DNA from: Jiangella muralis | Lineage (GTDB): Bacteria; Actinomycetota; Actinomycetes; Jiangellales; Jiangellaceae | Assembly (NCBI RefSeq): GCF_001270745.1 | Contig: NZ_KQ434758.1 | Location: 208,275 to 272,274, forward strand | DNA length: 64,000 bases | Reading direction: 5' to 3' | Shown here: positions 19,375 to 29,399 of the stretch, piece after piece | Numbering within the stretch: the stretch's first letter is position 1 | How the letters are laid out: each line of letters opens with the position of its first letter | Translations under genes and position numbers: made by a program | The notes under the pieces: model-generated | Told to the model about the DNA's origin: nothing | Databases searched by the model: none | The model's input: only the letters and a program-made list of their open reading frames with translations

Positions 19375-19647
19375 ATGCCCATTCCGTACGTGCAGGAATG
19401 CAGTGAATCGATGGGGGTCGTCCGCGGTGCGGCGACCGACATCGAGGAGGCCATCCAGGCCGTCCGCGACCTCCTCGGCGCCGAGACGTGGAAGGGTCCC
19501 CAGGCCACCAGCTGGGAGACCGACTTCGACGGCTTCGCCACCGAGGCGACCAACAGCCTCGGCACGCCGCTCGACGAGGCCATCCAGCAGTGCCGCGACA
19601 ACGCCTCCAAGTGGCAGGCCGAGAGCGCGGGGACCGGCGCGAACTGA
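19375..19647 (+). CDS. WXG100-like small protein
   Basis: A 90-residue protein with predicted helix-turn-helix hairpin. The central turn contains W-K-G (ETWKGPQATSW), and the second helix ends in CRDNASKWQAES. Size and layout fit the WXG100/ESAT-6 superfamily, exported as dimers by type VII (ESX) systems. It directly follows the 670-residue gene with a TAGGAGCCCGCC spacer providing the ribosome-binding site. No EccC-type ATPase or membrane component is in the window. Confidence 0.7.
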   Translation: MPIPYVQECSESMGVVRGAATDIEEAIQAVRDLLGAETWKGPQATSWETDFDGFATEATNSLGTPLDEAIQQCRDNASKWQAESAGTGAN

Positions 19648-19693
19648 CGTTCCCGCCCGCCGCCGGATCGGTCCGGCGGCGGGCGCGCCGGTG

Positions 19694-20722
19694 TCAGACG
19701 GCGGGCAGCGGCAGCTGCAGCACGCTGCTGCAGAGGTCGTCGAGCACGATCAGGCGGTCCTGCCACACCGTCAGCCCGGCCACGTAGCCCAGCCGGGCGT
19801 CCGTCGCGGCGACGTCGGCGTTGTCGCAGTCGGGACCGTCGCCGGACGCTGCTCCGGCGGCCAGCACGTCGACACCGTCGGCGCTGACGTGCAGGACGGC
19901 GCCGCCGCGGCTGCCGGGGACGCCGGTGCCGACGAAGAGCCCGTCGCCGCCGTCGCCGGTGACGGCCGTGACACTCTGCCCGGCCAGCTCGGCGGGGATC
20001 GCCCAGGGCGTGCGGCCGGTCTCGGTCAGCGACTCGTCCAGCACCACCAGATCGGTCGCGGTGAGGACCGTGACTCCGGTGGCGGTGCGGGCGCTGGCGA
20101 TGACGCCCTCGACCGGCGGCTCCACCTGCTCCACCCCGGTGGGGTCGTCGACGCCGCCCTCGACCGTCCACCAGGTGCCCGCCCACTGCACCTGGACGCC
20201 GTCGGGGAGGTCGAGCAGAGCGGAGACGGGGACGTTCTCGACCTGGTCGGTCAGCGTCGCCACCTCGGTGAACTCGCCGTCGTCGAGGCCGATGGTGCCC
20301 AGCCGGGCCTCGGCGTTGTCGTCGACCAGCGCGAGCAGGCCGTCGGCGCCGGCCAGCGCCGTCACCGGCACCGACCACGGGTCGCCGTCGTCGTCGGTCA
20401 GCGGCCGGGCGAGGCCGTCGGACGAGAGCCCGAACAGGCCGCGCCGCCACTGGCTGCCGACGAGGTCGCCGCCGGAACCCGGCACGAGGAAGACCGGCTG
20501 CTCGAGCCGGGTGTCCGGGACGGCCTGCGCCTCGGTCAGGGGGTCGCCGCTGCCGTCGCCCATGATCCTGGTGAGCCGGCCGTCCTGGAGCGCGGGCAGC
20601 CCCGACGGCGTCGGGCTGGGGTCGTCGTCGTCGCCACCACCGCCACCGCCGTCGCAGGCCGCCGCCGTCAGCAGGACCGCGGCCAGGATCGCCGTCACTC
20701 TCACAGCTCGCACGAGGCCCAA
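19694..20722 (-). CDS. putative beta-propeller lipoprotein
   Basis: A 342-residue protein with lipobox LLTAAACDGG, then a Gly/Asp-rich linker (GGGGGGDDDDPSPTPSG). The remainder shows repeated short strands with D-G turns (for example GLARPLTDDDGDPW, GLLALVDDNAEARLGTIGLDDGEFTEV), suggesting a beta-propeller. It resembles actinomycete secreted lipoproteins of unknown function. Convergent with the WXG100-like pair; nothing links it to export. Confidence 0.65.
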   Translation of the reverse strand: MGLVRAVRVTAILAAVLLTAAACDGGGGGGDDDDPSPTPSGLPALQDGRLTRIMGDGSGDPLTEAQAVPDTRLEQPVFLVPGSGGDLVGSQWRRGLFGLSSDGLARPLTDDDGDPWSVPVTALAGADGLLALVDDNAEARLGTIGLDDGEFTEVATLTDQVENVPVSALLDLPDGVQVQWAGTWWTVEGGVDDPTGVEQVEPPVEGVIASARTATGVTVLTATDLVVLDESLTETGRTPWAIPAELAGQSVTAVTGDGGDGLFVGTGVPGSRGGAVLHVSADGVDVLAAGAASGDGPDCDNADVAATDARLGYVAGLTVWQDRLIVLDDLCSSVLQLPLPAV

Positions 20723-21066
20723 CGCTACCGGGCCCGGCGGCCGACAGGCCCACCCCGGCGCGCCACCGGGGCGAGATCACTGGGTGGGATCACTGTGCGT
20801 GCCGGGTGGCGTCGCTGTTGCCAGAGCAACAGTGATTCACCCCACCCGACGCAGTGAACTCACACAGTGGCGTTGGGGATCGCGCAAAGGGACGCGCCGG
20901 CCACCGTTGGCGGTACTGGGCCGTCCTCGACTCCCGGAGCCGTCTTCGATAGCGGGAGTCGGCTGCCTGGAACGACTCGGGCCGGCCGCCGAGCTCGCCG
21001 CTGCCCGCGTGTCCGAAGTGATCATGGGTCGCCTGTACTGACCCGCGAGGCCGATAGGCTCGGCGG
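20723..21066. other. divergent intergenic region with two hairpins
   Basis: This 344-base gap separates the lipoprotein gene and glgB, which diverge, so both promoters should be here. It holds a hairpin with stem CTGTTGC/GCAACAG around CAGA at 20815-20832, extended by GGGTGG/CCACCC at 20804-20809 and 20841-20846, and a 9-base inverted repeat CGACTCCCG/CGGGAGTCG at 20928-20936 and 20953-20961. GATCACTG occurs twice near 20775-20795. I see no gene and could not assign promoter elements. Confidence 0.6.
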
Positions 21067-22947
21067 ATGATCGACGCGCGGCGACTCCTGGGTGAGGTCG
21101 ACCTCCACCTCATCGGTGAGGGCCGGCACGAGCGGCTCTGGGACGTGCTGGGAGCCCGGGTCACCACCTTCGACGGCGTCGCGGGCACCGCGTTCACCGT
21201 GTGGGCGCCGAACGCTCGGCTGGTGCAGGTGGCCGGCGAGTTCAACGGCTGGGACGGCGGACGGCACACCATGGCCCGCGTGGGCGGCGGCGTGTGGGCG
21301 CTGTTCGTGCCGGGCGTCGGCGACGGCGCGCTGTACAAGTTCAAGGTGCACGGCGCCGACGGCAGTTGGCGCGACAAGGCCGACCCGATGGCGTTCCGCA
21401 CCGAGGTGCCGCCGGCGCAGGCGTCGATCGTGCACGAGTCGCGCTACGAGTGGAACGACGAGGTGTGGCTGGCGGGCCGGCCCACGTCGGCGCACGCGCA
21501 CCCGATGTCGGTGTACGAGGTGCACCTGGGGTCGTGGCGGCGCGGCCGCACGTACCGCGAGCTGGCCGTCGAGCTGGCGTCGTACGTCACGGAGCTGGGC
21601 TTCACGCACGTCGAGCTGCTGCCGGTCGCCGAGCACCCGTTCGGCGGATCGTGGGGCTACCAGGTCACGTCGTACTACGCGCCGACGGCACGGTTCGGCC
21701 ACCCCGACGACTTCAAGTTCCTCGTCGACACCCTGCACCGGGCCGGCATCGGCGTGCTGCTCGACTGGGTGCCGGCGCACTTCCCGCGCGACGACTGGGC
21801 GCTGGCCCGGTTCGACGGCACCCCGCTCTACGAGCACCCCGACCCGCGCCGCGGCGAGCACCCCGACTGGGGCACCTACGTCTTCGACTTCGGCCGTCCC
21901 GAGGTGCGCAACTTCCTCGTCGCCAACGCCCTGTACTGGCTGACCGAGTACCACATCGACGGCCTGCGCGTCGACGCCGTCGCGTCCATGCTGTACCTCG
22001 ACTACTCAAGGGCAGACGGCGCGTGGCTGCCGAACGCGCACGGCGGCCGCGAGAACCTCGACGCCATCGCGTTCCTGCAGGAGACCAACGCCACCGCGTA
22101 CCGGTCGGTGCCGGGCATCGTCTCCGTCGCCGAAGAGTCCACCGCCTGGCCCGGCGTCACCCGTCCCACCCATCTCGGCGGCCTCGGGTTCGGGCTGAAG
22201 TGGAACATGGGCTGGATGCACGATTCGCTGGCCTACCTGTCCCGCGACCCGATCCACCGGCAGTACCACCACCATCAGCTGACGTTCTCGATGATGTACG
22301 CGTTCAGCGAGAACTTCGTCCTCCCCCTCTCCCACGACGAGGTCGTGCACGGGAAGGGGTCGCTGCTCGGCAAGCTGCCCGGCGACCGGTGGCAGCAGCT
22401 GGCCACCCTGCGCGCGTTCTACGCCTACATGTGGGCGCACCCGGGCAAGCAGCTGCTGTTCATGGGCGGCGAGCTGGCCCAGGAGACGGAGTGGGCCGAG
22501 GGCCGCGAGCTCGAGTGGTGGCTGCTCGACCGCCCGGCGCACGCGGGTGTGCAGCGGCTGGTCGCCGACCTCAACCGGGCCTACCGGGCGGCGCCGGAGC
22601 TGTGGGCGCTCGACTCCGACCCGGCCGGCTTCGAGTGGATCGACGCCAACGACGCCACCGGCAACGTGTTCTCGTTCCTGCGCCACGGCCCCGGCGGCGA
22701 GCTGCTGGTGTGCGTCGCGAACTTCAACGCGCGGCCACACGAGGGCTACCGGCTGGGGCTGCCGCACGCGGGACCGTGGCAGGAGGTGCTGAACACCGAC
22801 GCCTCGCTCTACGGCGGGTCGGACGTCGGCAACCTCGGCGAGGTCGTCGCCGTCGACGAGCCCTGGCACGGCCGGCCCGCCTCCGCCCGGCTGCGGGTGC
22901 CACCGCTCGGCACGCTCTGGCTCCGCCCCTCCGGCGCGGGGACGTGA
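21067..22947 (+). CDS. glgB: 1,4-alpha-glucan branching enzyme
   Basis: A 626-residue GH13 branching enzyme that makes alpha-1,6 branches in glycogen or in GlgE-made glucan. It starts directly with the CBM48 domain ([25 protein letters not shown]) and lacks the extra N-terminal beta-sandwich of longer GlgB forms. Catalytic motifs: [38 protein letters not shown] (nucleophile Asp), [14 protein letters not shown] (Glu) and [13 protein letters not shown] (Asp). It is separated from treS-mak by the WXG100-like pair. Confidence 0.95.
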   Translation: MIDARRLLGEVDLHLIGEGRHERLWDVLGARVTTFDGVAGTAFTVWAPNARLVQVAGEFNGWDGGRHTMARVGGGVWALFVPGVGDGALYKFKVHGADGSWRDKADPMAFRTEVPPAQASIVHESRYEWNDEVWLAGRPTSAHAHPMSVYEVHLGSWRRGRTYRELAVELASYVTELGFTHVELLPVAEHPFGGSWGYQVTSYYAPTARFGHPDDFKFLVDTLHRAGIGVLLDWVPAHFPRDDWALARFDGTPLYEHPDPRRGEHPDWGTYVFDFGRPEVRNFLVANALYWLTEYHIDGLRVDAVASMLYLDYSRADGAWLPNAHGGRENLDAIAFLQETNATAYRSVPGIVSVAEESTAWPGVTRPTHLGGLGFGLKWNMGWMHDSLAYLSRDPIHRQYHHHQLTFSMMYAFSENFVLPLSHDEVVHGKGSLLGKLPGDRWQQLATLRAFYAYMWAHPGKQLLFMGGELAQETEWAEGRELEWWLLDRPAHAGVQRLVADLNRAYRAAPELWALDSDPAGFEWIDANDATGNVFSFLRHGPGGELLVCVANFNARPHEGYRLGLPHAGPWQEVLNTDASLYGGSDVGNLGEVVAVDEPWHGRPASARLRVPPLGTLWLRPSGAGT

Positions 22948-22950
22948 TGG

Positions 22951-22990
22951 GTGGCGGTTTGCTGGCGCTATAGCCCCAGCAAACCGCCAC
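22951..22990. terminator. bidirectional hairpin terminator candidate
   Basis: Perfect 15-base arms GTGGCGGTTTGCTGG (22951-22965) and its complement (22976-22990) flank a 10-base loop. It lies between the convergent glgB and subtilase genes. There is no T-run, as is usual in such GC-rich genomes. Confidence 0.7.
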
Positions 22991-22998
22991 TCACGGCG

Positions 22999-25755
22999 TC
23001 AGTTCCGGTCGACGACGATGGCCGGGGAATCCCAGGTCTCGACGTGGTCCGGGTCGGACGGGTCGCCCAGCGGCTTGGTCGCCGTCAGCCGCAGGACGTA
23101 GCGGCCGTCGGGCACGTCCACCCGCCGGTCGGCGCCGTTGCCGCGCGGCCGGGTGCCGTCCCAGGTGTAGGCGTTGAACGCGGTCGCCGCGCTGCTGCGC
23201 CCGACGAAGTCCTCGGAGAGGACGGTGTTCAGCCGGCCACCCGCGTACGGGCGCCCCGCCGTGCCGTCGGCCTTGGCGTGGAACAGCTGCACCGACACGT
23301 TCTGCGCCGCGTGCTCCAGGTGCGCGATGACGACCGGGTAGTCGCCCTCGGTCATGGAGAACGTCGCGCCCTCGGGCAGCAGGTCGTACTCGCCGCCCAT
23401 CGTGCAGTTGACGCCGACGTAGCGCTCGCAGGCAGTGACGTCGCCCAGCGCGGGCAGCCCGAACCCGGCGTCGGTGAGGACCGGCAGCTGCTGGTAGTCG
23501 CCGACGAAGCCGGCGTACGGCACCCGTAGCGGCTGGCCCTCGGACGGCGTCAGGACGACCCAGCCGCCGTACTGGCCGAGGTCCGGTTCGGCCGGCGCCG
23601 TGACGGTCACGTCCACGGTCGCGGACGAACCCGCGGGCACCGTCACCGACGGAGCCGAGAACGCCACCGAAGCGCCGCCCTCGAAGAACTGCGGGTTGTT
23701 CGGCGCGCCCGCCGTGCTGATGCCGTCGGCGTGCGACAACTCGTACGTCACGTCCTCGTCGCCGTCGTTGGTCAGCGTCAGCGTCTGCTCCGACGGCCCC
23801 GCCTCGCTCTCACCGAGCGACAGCTTGCCCGGCGCCACGGCGACCGGCGCGAGGATCGCGTCGTCGATGTCGAGCATGCCGGCGCCCTGACGGTGGGCCG
23901 GCTCGACGTACCCGGCGCCCGGGACCAGCGACCAGTCGGCCGGGTCGGCGCTGTTCTGCAGCACGTCGCGGACCTGCTCGGGGCTGAGCGACGGGTGCGC
24001 CTGCAGCAGCAGGGCGACCGCGCCGGCGACGTGCGGCGACGACATCGAGGTGCCGGAGAGGACGGCGTAGCCGTCGCCCTCGAGCGGGTAGGTCGAGCGG
24101 ATCAGCCCGCCCGGCGCGCCGAGGTCCGGCTTCAGCGACAGGTCCGACGCCATGCCGTAGGAGCTGAACGACGAGACCAGCCCGCCGGTCGAGTTCTCGA
24201 CGGTGGTGGTCTGGTCGGTCCAGGTCAGCGTCGTGGCGCCGGCGGCGATGCGGCCGTCCAGCTCGACGCCGGTCTCCTGGTCGACGGCGACGACGGGGAC
24301 GGTGATCGGCGGGTCGGCCGGGGTCGGCGGCGCCACCGTCGGCGCGAACGCGCCGGGCACGTTGTTGTAGAGGACGACGGCGGCCGCGCCGGCCTGCTGG
24401 GCGTTGCGCGCCTTCTCGTAGAACGGGCAGGTGCCGCGCTCGATCAGCGCGACGGTGCCGCTCAGGTCGGGCAGCGCCCCGGCCGCGGTGCACCCGTCCT
24501 GGGTGGAGTCGGGCGTGCCGGTGCGCGACAGCGGGACATCACCGGACGTCGGTGCGCTGGGCGCGCCGCTCGCCTCCGCGAAGCCGATCTCGCGGCCGTC
24601 CGGGCTGACGGTGAACATCCGCGCGTCGTACTCGGTGTTGTCGAACGACGCGACGCCGATGACCTTCTCGCCGACGCCCGGTGCGCCCGCGGACCAGGTG
24701 CCGGACGTGCCGTTGTTGCCGATCGACGCGACCACCACGACGCCGTCGTCGACCAGCGCGTCGCTGGCCGTCGCCGTCGGGTACTCCGGCCAGGTGACGA
24801 AGCCGGCGCCGAGGCTCATGTTGACGACGTCCATGTCGTCGGCGTGCGCCCGCTCCAGCGCGGCCAGGATGATGTCGGACGTCGTCGAGCCGCCGCAGCC
24901 GAACACGCGGTACGCGCCGAACTCGACGTCCGGCGCCACGCCGGTGACGCCGCCGGCCGCGCTGTCGCCGCTCGCGCCGACGATCCCGGCGACGTGACTG
25001 CCGTGTCCGTTGCAGTCGTCCGGGTTGTCGTCGGGGCTGGGAACGGGCTGGTAGGCGGCGGAGGTGTCGTCGGCGTTGTAGTCGTCGCCGACGAAGTCGT
25101 AGCCGGCCACGACGCGGCCGGTCGGGAACGCCGTCTCGCCGGGCGTGCCGCCGCCGCCGAGGTCCGGGTGGTCGATGTCGATGCCGGTGTCGACGATGCC
25201 GACCTTGAGGCCGTCGCCGCTGAAGCCCAGCTCGCTCTGCGCGATGTCGGCGCCGGTCATGCCCAGCGCGGAGTCCATCGCGGGCTCGGACGTCGCCGGG
25301 TCGGGCGCGTCGACGGTGACCACCGGGTACACCGCGGCGACCTCGGCCGAGCCGGCCAGCCGGCTGATGTCGGCCTCGGACGCCGTCACCGACAGGCCGT
25401 TCCACAGCCGGTCGTAGGTGTAGCGGACGTCGACGTCGGCGCCCAGCGCGTCGGCCTCGGCGAGGACGCGGTCCTGCTGGCTCTGCGCGGCGGCGCGGCT
25501 GCCGCCGTCGGCGACCGGCTTCGCGGTCAGCTCGACGAACCACGCGCCGGTGGGCTCGTGCGTCAGCTCACCGGACGGCTCCGGCAGCCCGGCCAGCTCG
25601 GCGAGGGTGCCGAGGTAGCCGTCGCTCGCGGGCGCTGCGGTGCCGGCGGCGACGGTGCCGAGCGTCCCGGCGGCCAGGGCCACCGCGGCGGTCGCGGCGA
25701 GTCCGGCGCGCCGGTTGACGGCCCGCCTCCCCGGCGCTCTCGATGGTCGTGTCAT
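22999..25755 (-). CDS. secreted S8 subtilisin-like serine protease with PA domain
   Basis: A 918-residue precursor. ATG 25755 is preceded by GAGGAG at about 5 bases, favouring it over an upstream in-frame start. A long signal peptide (RRAVNRRAGLAATAAVALAAGTLGTVAAG) and an inhibitor-I9-like propeptide (TGAWFVELTAKPVADG) precede the catalytic domain: Asp in KVGIVDTGIDIDHPDL, His in CNGHGSHVAGIVGASG, Ser in LSGTSMSSPHVAGAVALLLQ. A PA domain is inserted before the Ser (GTVALIERGTCPFYEKARNAQQAGAAAVVLYNN). Fibronectin-like segments follow (LTLTNDGDEDVTYELSH). It should be an extracellular endoprotease, similar to Vpr-type subtilases. Confidence 0.9.
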   Translation of the reverse strand: MTRPSRAPGRRAVNRRAGLAATAAVALAAGTLGTVAAGTAAPASDGYLGTLAELAGLPEPSGELTHEPTGAWFVELTAKPVADGGSRAAAQSQQDRVLAEADALGADVDVRYTYDRLWNGLSVTASEADISRLAGSAEVAAVYPVVTVDAPDPATSEPAMDSALGMTGADIAQSELGFSGDGLKVGIVDTGIDIDHPDLGGGGTPGETAFPTGRVVAGYDFVGDDYNADDTSAAYQPVPSPDDNPDDCNGHGSHVAGIVGASGDSAAGGVTGVAPDVEFGAYRVFGCGGSTTSDIILAALERAHADDMDVVNMSLGAGFVTWPEYPTATASDALVDDGVVVVASIGNNGTSGTWSAGAPGVGEKVIGVASFDNTEYDARMFTVSPDGREIGFAEASGAPSAPTSGDVPLSRTGTPDSTQDGCTAAGALPDLSGTVALIERGTCPFYEKARNAQQAGAAAVVLYNNVPGAFAPTVAPPTPADPPITVPVVAVDQETGVELDGRIAAGATTLTWTDQTTTVENSTGGLVSSFSSYGMASDLSLKPDLGAPGGLIRSTYPLEGDGYAVLSGTSMSSPHVAGAVALLLQAHPSLSPEQVRDVLQNSADPADWSLVPGAGYVEPAHRQGAGMLDIDDAILAPVAVAPGKLSLGESEAGPSEQTLTLTNDGDEDVTYELSHADGISTAGAPNNPQFFEGGASVAFSAPSVTVPAGSSATVDVTVTAPAEPDLGQYGGWVVLTPSEGQPLRVPYAGFVGDYQQLPVLTDAGFGLPALGDVTACERYVGVNCTMGGEYDLLPEGATFSMTEGDYPVVIAHLEHAAQNVSVQLFHAKADGTAGRPYAGGRLNTVLSEDFVGRSSAATAFNAYTWDGTRPRGNGADRRVDVPDGRYVLRLTATKPLGDPSDPDHVETWDSPAIVVDRN

Positions 25756-25972
25756 CGGCGCTCCTCGTTCAGTCGTACGGCATGACAAGGCCCCGCCGGT
25801 CGGACGGGGTTGACCCGTAACCTATGGCCGATATCGCCTCGATTGGAAGCTTTGACGGCAAGTCTGGCTGCCTTGTCACCCCGAATCAGGAGAAAGCACC
25901 TCTTGTCATCGCCCGCCCGGAGGCGACAGGATGACCAGACCCTCAGCCCGCCACGTCCCAAGGGGCCGCCTC

Positions 25973-28501
25973 ATGTGGACTCGCTCGCTGCCCGCCGGCC
26001 TCGCCGGACTCGTGCTGACGGTGTCGGTGGCGCTGGCCGCTCCGGCCGCCCCCGACGACGGCGCGCTGGCGCCGTCTCAGCGCACCCCCGAGGACCGCAC
26101 GCAGGCGTCGGACCTGACGCCGTCGCTCGCCCCGGCGGACGCGGCGGCGCTGCTGTCGACGCTCTCCGCCGCTCCGGCCCAGTTGCCCGGCCAGCCGCGC
26201 GACGACGTCATCGTCGACGTGCCGGAGAACCCTGCCGACGCGTCGATCCCGCTGAACCTGACGCCGTACCACGCCATCGCGCCGGCGCTGCGCGCGCTGC
26301 AGGAGAGCGACCGCGTCAGCGTCGAGATCATCGGGCAGTCCGCGCTCGGCCGTGACCTGCACCTCGTCGTCGTCACCGACCCGATGAGCGACGCCGAGTG
26401 GACGGAGTGGCAGCGGCTGTCCGACCTGCGCAGCGCCGACCCCGACGCCGCGCTCGCCGCCATGGAGGCCGGCGAGTACGACGACTGGAAGTCGCCGCTG
26501 TTCGTCAACAGCAACATCCACGGCAACGAGTGGGAGGGCACCGACGCGACGCTGCAGGTGCTCGACGAGCTGGCGTTCTCGTCCGACGCCGAGGTCACCG
26601 AGCTGCTGGACCAGCACGTCATCGCGATGGTCGTCACGAACAACCCGGACGGCCGCATCGCCGGCACCCGCTCCAACGGCAACGGGTTCGACATCAACCG
26701 CGACTACATCACCGCGTCGCAGCCCGAGTCGCGCGCCGTCCGCGCCCAGCTGATCCGCTACGACCCGCTGACGATGCTGGACGAGCACGGCTACACCGGC
26801 ACGACGCTGATCGAGCCGACCACCGGACCGCACGGCGAGAACTACGAGTACGACCTCTACATCCGGCAGGCCATCCGCAACGGCCTGGCCATGGAGGAGG
26901 CGGTGCTGGGGCTCGGCGAGCCGAGTGTCACCGAGGTCAACATCCCGTTCCGGAACCAGACCGACGGCTGGGACGACTGGCCGCCGATCTTCACCCCGAT
27001 GTACGCGATGTACCACGGCGCCGTCGGGCACACCGTCGAGATCCCGCACAACCCGCGGGACCCGGAGCTGACGCCGCCGGAGCGGCACGAGCTGACCCGC
27101 ATCAACACCGCCGTCTCACGCGCCACCATCGAGGCCAACTTCGCGTGGGCGCACGAGAACCGGATGAGCCTGCTCGCCGACCAGCTGGAGATCTTCCGGC
27201 GCGGCGCGGCCGGCGAGTCGTCGCGGCCGATCGGCGACGACCTCGCCCTGTCGCTCGCGCTCGGCGACAACGCGAAGACGTTCCTGCAGGACTACCCGCG
27301 GGCCTACGTCATCCCGGCCGAGCGGCGCGGTGACACCGGCGCCGCGCGACTGGCGCGGTTCCTGCTCGACAACGACGTCGAGGTGCGCCAGGCGCGGCGG
27401 CCGTTCACCGCCGGCGGCGCCACCTACCCGGCCGGCTCGTACGTCGTCGACATGTTCCAGGCCAAGCGCGGCCTGGCCAGCACGATCCTCGACGTCGGCC
27501 GCGACGTCACGACGAACTTCCCGACGATGTACGACATCTCGGCGTGGAGTCAGGCGTCCCTGTGGGGCGCGGACGTCGCGACGGTGCCGGCCGGTTCGGC
27601 GCTGGACGGCCGGGCGCTGTCGCCGATCTCGGCGGTGGCGCCTACGGGGTACGTGCCGCCCGGCCGGCCCGCGCACTACGGGTTCGCCGCCGGCACACTG
27701 GCCGGCATCCAGGCGGTGAACACGTTCGTCGACGCCGGTGTCCCGGTGCGGCGGACGGCGTCCGGGGTCTTCGCGGTGCCCGGCTCGGCCCGCTCCCTCG
27801 TCGAGGACGCGGCGGCGACGTACGGCATCGCGTTCTCCGCCGTCGGCACCGCGGCGCTGCGGGGCGCCGTCGCGGTGGACGTCGCGCGCGTCGGCACCAG
27901 CGCACCGGCCGACGAGCTGCACGCGCTGGCCCGCATGGGCTTCGCCACGACGAACGTCAACGCGGCCGGGTTCAACGCCGGGACGTACGCGTTCGCCGAC
28001 TTCGACGCCCTGTACGTCTCGACCGCCGGGTTCGACCCGCGGCAGCTGGACGCGACACGGCAGGCGGCGTTCGCGGCCTGGCGGGCGGGCGGCGGCAGCA
28101 TCGTCGGGCGCGGCGCGAGCGGCTGGGCGTTCAGCGACCGCGCCGCCCTCCTGGACGTCGACCTGGTCGACCCGCGCGAGTGGAACTCCGCCAACGGCAT
28201 CGTCGCGGTGACGAACGACCCGGCCTCGCCGGTCACCGGCACCGCGTCGCCGTCGTCGTTCGTCAGCAACCCGCAGCACTTCACCGGCCTGGGCGCGGGC
28301 GTCCGCGTCGACCAGCGCTTCGGCGACGAGGGCTTCTTCCTGGCCGGTCACTGGATCGGGCACGAGGCCGTCGCCGGTCAGCCGGTCGTCGTCAGCGGCG
28401 TGGCCGGCGGCGCCGACGTCACACTGTTCGCCACCGAGCCGCTCTACCGCTCGCATCCGGAAGGCCTGTTCCCGCAGGTCGCGAACGCCCTCTGGCAGTA
28501 G
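25973..28501 (+). CDS. secreted M14 family zinc carboxypeptidase
   Basis: An 842-residue protein from ATG 25973 (an in-frame ATG at 25931 adds 14 residues). Signal peptide MWTRSLPAGLAGLVLTVSVALAAPAA. The M14 domain shows FVNSNIHGNEWEGTDA (zinc ligands His and Glu of HxxE), VTNNPDGRIAGTRSNGNGFDINRDY (substrate-binding Asn-Arg), and a third ligand probably in LDEHGYTGTT. The C-terminal ~350 residues include class I glutamine-amidotransferase-like segments (DFDALYVSTAGFD, AFAAWRAGGGSIVGRG). It lies divergent from the subtilase gene across 217 bases; together they suggest degradation of extracellular protein or peptidoglycan peptides. Confidence 0.85.
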   Translation: MWTRSLPAGLAGLVLTVSVALAAPAAPDDGALAPSQRTPEDRTQASDLTPSLAPADAAALLSTLSAAPAQLPGQPRDDVIVDVPENPADASIPLNLTPYHAIAPALRALQESDRVSVEIIGQSALGRDLHLVVVTDPMSDAEWTEWQRLSDLRSADPDAALAAMEAGEYDDWKSPLFVNSNIHGNEWEGTDATLQVLDELAFSSDAEVTELLDQHVIAMVVTNNPDGRIAGTRSNGNGFDINRDYITASQPESRAVRAQLIRYDPLTMLDEHGYTGTTLIEPTTGPHGENYEYDLYIRQAIRNGLAMEEAVLGLGEPSVTEVNIPFRNQTDGWDDWPPIFTPMYAMYHGAVGHTVEIPHNPRDPELTPPERHELTRINTAVSRATIEANFAWAHENRMSLLADQLEIFRRGAAGESSRPIGDDLALSLALGDNAKTFLQDYPRAYVIPAERRGDTGAARLARFLLDNDVEVRQARRPFTAGGATYPAGSYVVDMFQAKRGLASTILDVGRDVTTNFPTMYDISAWSQASLWGADVATVPAGSALDGRALSPISAVAPTGYVPPGRPAHYGFAAGTLAGIQAVNTFVDAGVPVRRTASGVFAVPGSARSLVEDAAATYGIAFSAVGTAALRGAVAVDVARVGTSAPADELHALARMGFATTNVNAAGFNAGTYAFADFDALYVSTAGFDPRQLDATRQAAFAAWRAGGGSIVGRGASGWAFSDRAALLDVDLVDPREWNSANGIVAVTNDPASPVTGTASPSSFVSNPQHFTGLGAGVRVDQRFGDEGFFLAGHWIGHEAVAGQPVVVSGVAGGADVTLFATEPLYRSHPEGLFPQVANALWQ

Positions 28502-28549
28502 CCCACGGGGAGTCGCCGTCCCGCTGCGGAGATGGCGACTCCCCGTTCC

Positions 28550-29305
28550 TCACGTCCCGGTGACGACGGCCGCCTCGTCGTCGTGGTGCTGTCCGGCCGT
28601 CAGGCCCGCGTCGCTCACCGCGCCGGCGGCCGCCGCGGCCTGGGCGGTGCTCAGCTCGATCAGGAGGACGCCGCTGCCGTCGCGCAGCCAGTCCGGCGCC
28701 CCGGCGGCGATGCGGCGGACGAGGTCGAGCCCGTCGCCGCCGCCGTCGAGGGCGGTGCGCGGCTCGTGGTCGCGGGCCTCCGGCGGCATCAGCGCGATCG
28801 CCGCCGTCGGCACGTACGGCGGGCTGGCCAGCAGCACGTCCACCCGCCCCCGCAGGTCCTCCGGCAGCGCGTCGTAGAGGTCGCCCTGGTGGACGTGGCC
28901 GGCCGGTTCGACGTTGCGGCGGGCGCACGCGACCGCGTCCGGGTCGACGTCGGCGGCGTGCAGCTCGACGCCGTCGATCCCGCGCACCGCGGCGAGCCCC
29001 AGCGCCCCCGTCCCGCACCCGAGGTCGACGACGACGGCGCCCGGCCGCACCCGCGCCCGCGCGAGGTCGACCAGCAGCTCACTGCGGTGCCGCGGCACGA
29101 ACACCCCGGGGCCGACGGCGACGCGCAGCCCGGCGAACGCGGCCCAGCCCAGGACGTGCTCGAGCGGCTCGCCCGCCACCCGCCGGGCCACCATCGCCTC
29201 GGTTTCGGCCGGGGTGCGCGCGGTCTCCGCGATCAGCCGCGCCTCGTCCTCCGCGAACACGCACCCCGCGGCCCGCAGGCGCCCCACCACCCCGTCGTCC
29301 AGCAC
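28550..29305 (-). CDS. PrmC/HemK-like N5-glutamine methyltransferase
   Basis: A 251-residue protein with PrmC architecture: an N-terminal helical part (VARRVAGEPLEHVLGWAAFAGLRVAVGPGVFVPRHRSELL), the SAM site VVVDLGCGTGALGLAAVRG near 92-108 and ADVDPDAVACARRN. The catalytic NPPY of PrmC is replaced by ASPPYVP. This substitution is seen in a common actinobacterial paralogue annotated as putative protein N5-glutamine methyltransferase, so it may not act on release factors. True prmC would be expected elsewhere beside prfA. Confidence 0.8.
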   Translation of the reverse strand: MLDDGVVGRLRAAGCVFAEDEARLIAETARTPAETEAMVARRVAGEPLEHVLGWAAFAGLRVAVGPGVFVPRHRSELLVDLARARVRPGAVVVDLGCGTGALGLAAVRGIDGVELHAADVDPDAVACARRNVEPAGHVHQGDLYDALPEDLRGRVDVLLASPPYVPTAAIALMPPEARDHEPRTALDGGGDGLDLVRRIAAGAPDWLRDGSGVLLIELSTAQAAAAAGAVSDAGLTAGQHHDDEAAVVTGT

Positions 29306-29327
29306 CCCGTCACCCTAGCCCCGCCAA

Positions 29328-29399
29328 GTTGATCTTGGAGTAACCGTGGGATCAATCGGACATCTCGCCCCGCGACTCCACGCTTACTCCAAGATCAAC
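29328..29399. repeat. palindrome overlapping a gene 3' end
   Basis: Arms at 29328-29349 and 29378-29399 match over 22 bases with one mismatch; the outer 16 bases (core TTGATCTTGGAGTAA) are perfect. The intervening 28 bases and right arm encode the last ~15 residues and stop of the HpcH/CitE-like gene. It separates two leftward genes and may end the long ARH operon. Confidence 0.9.
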
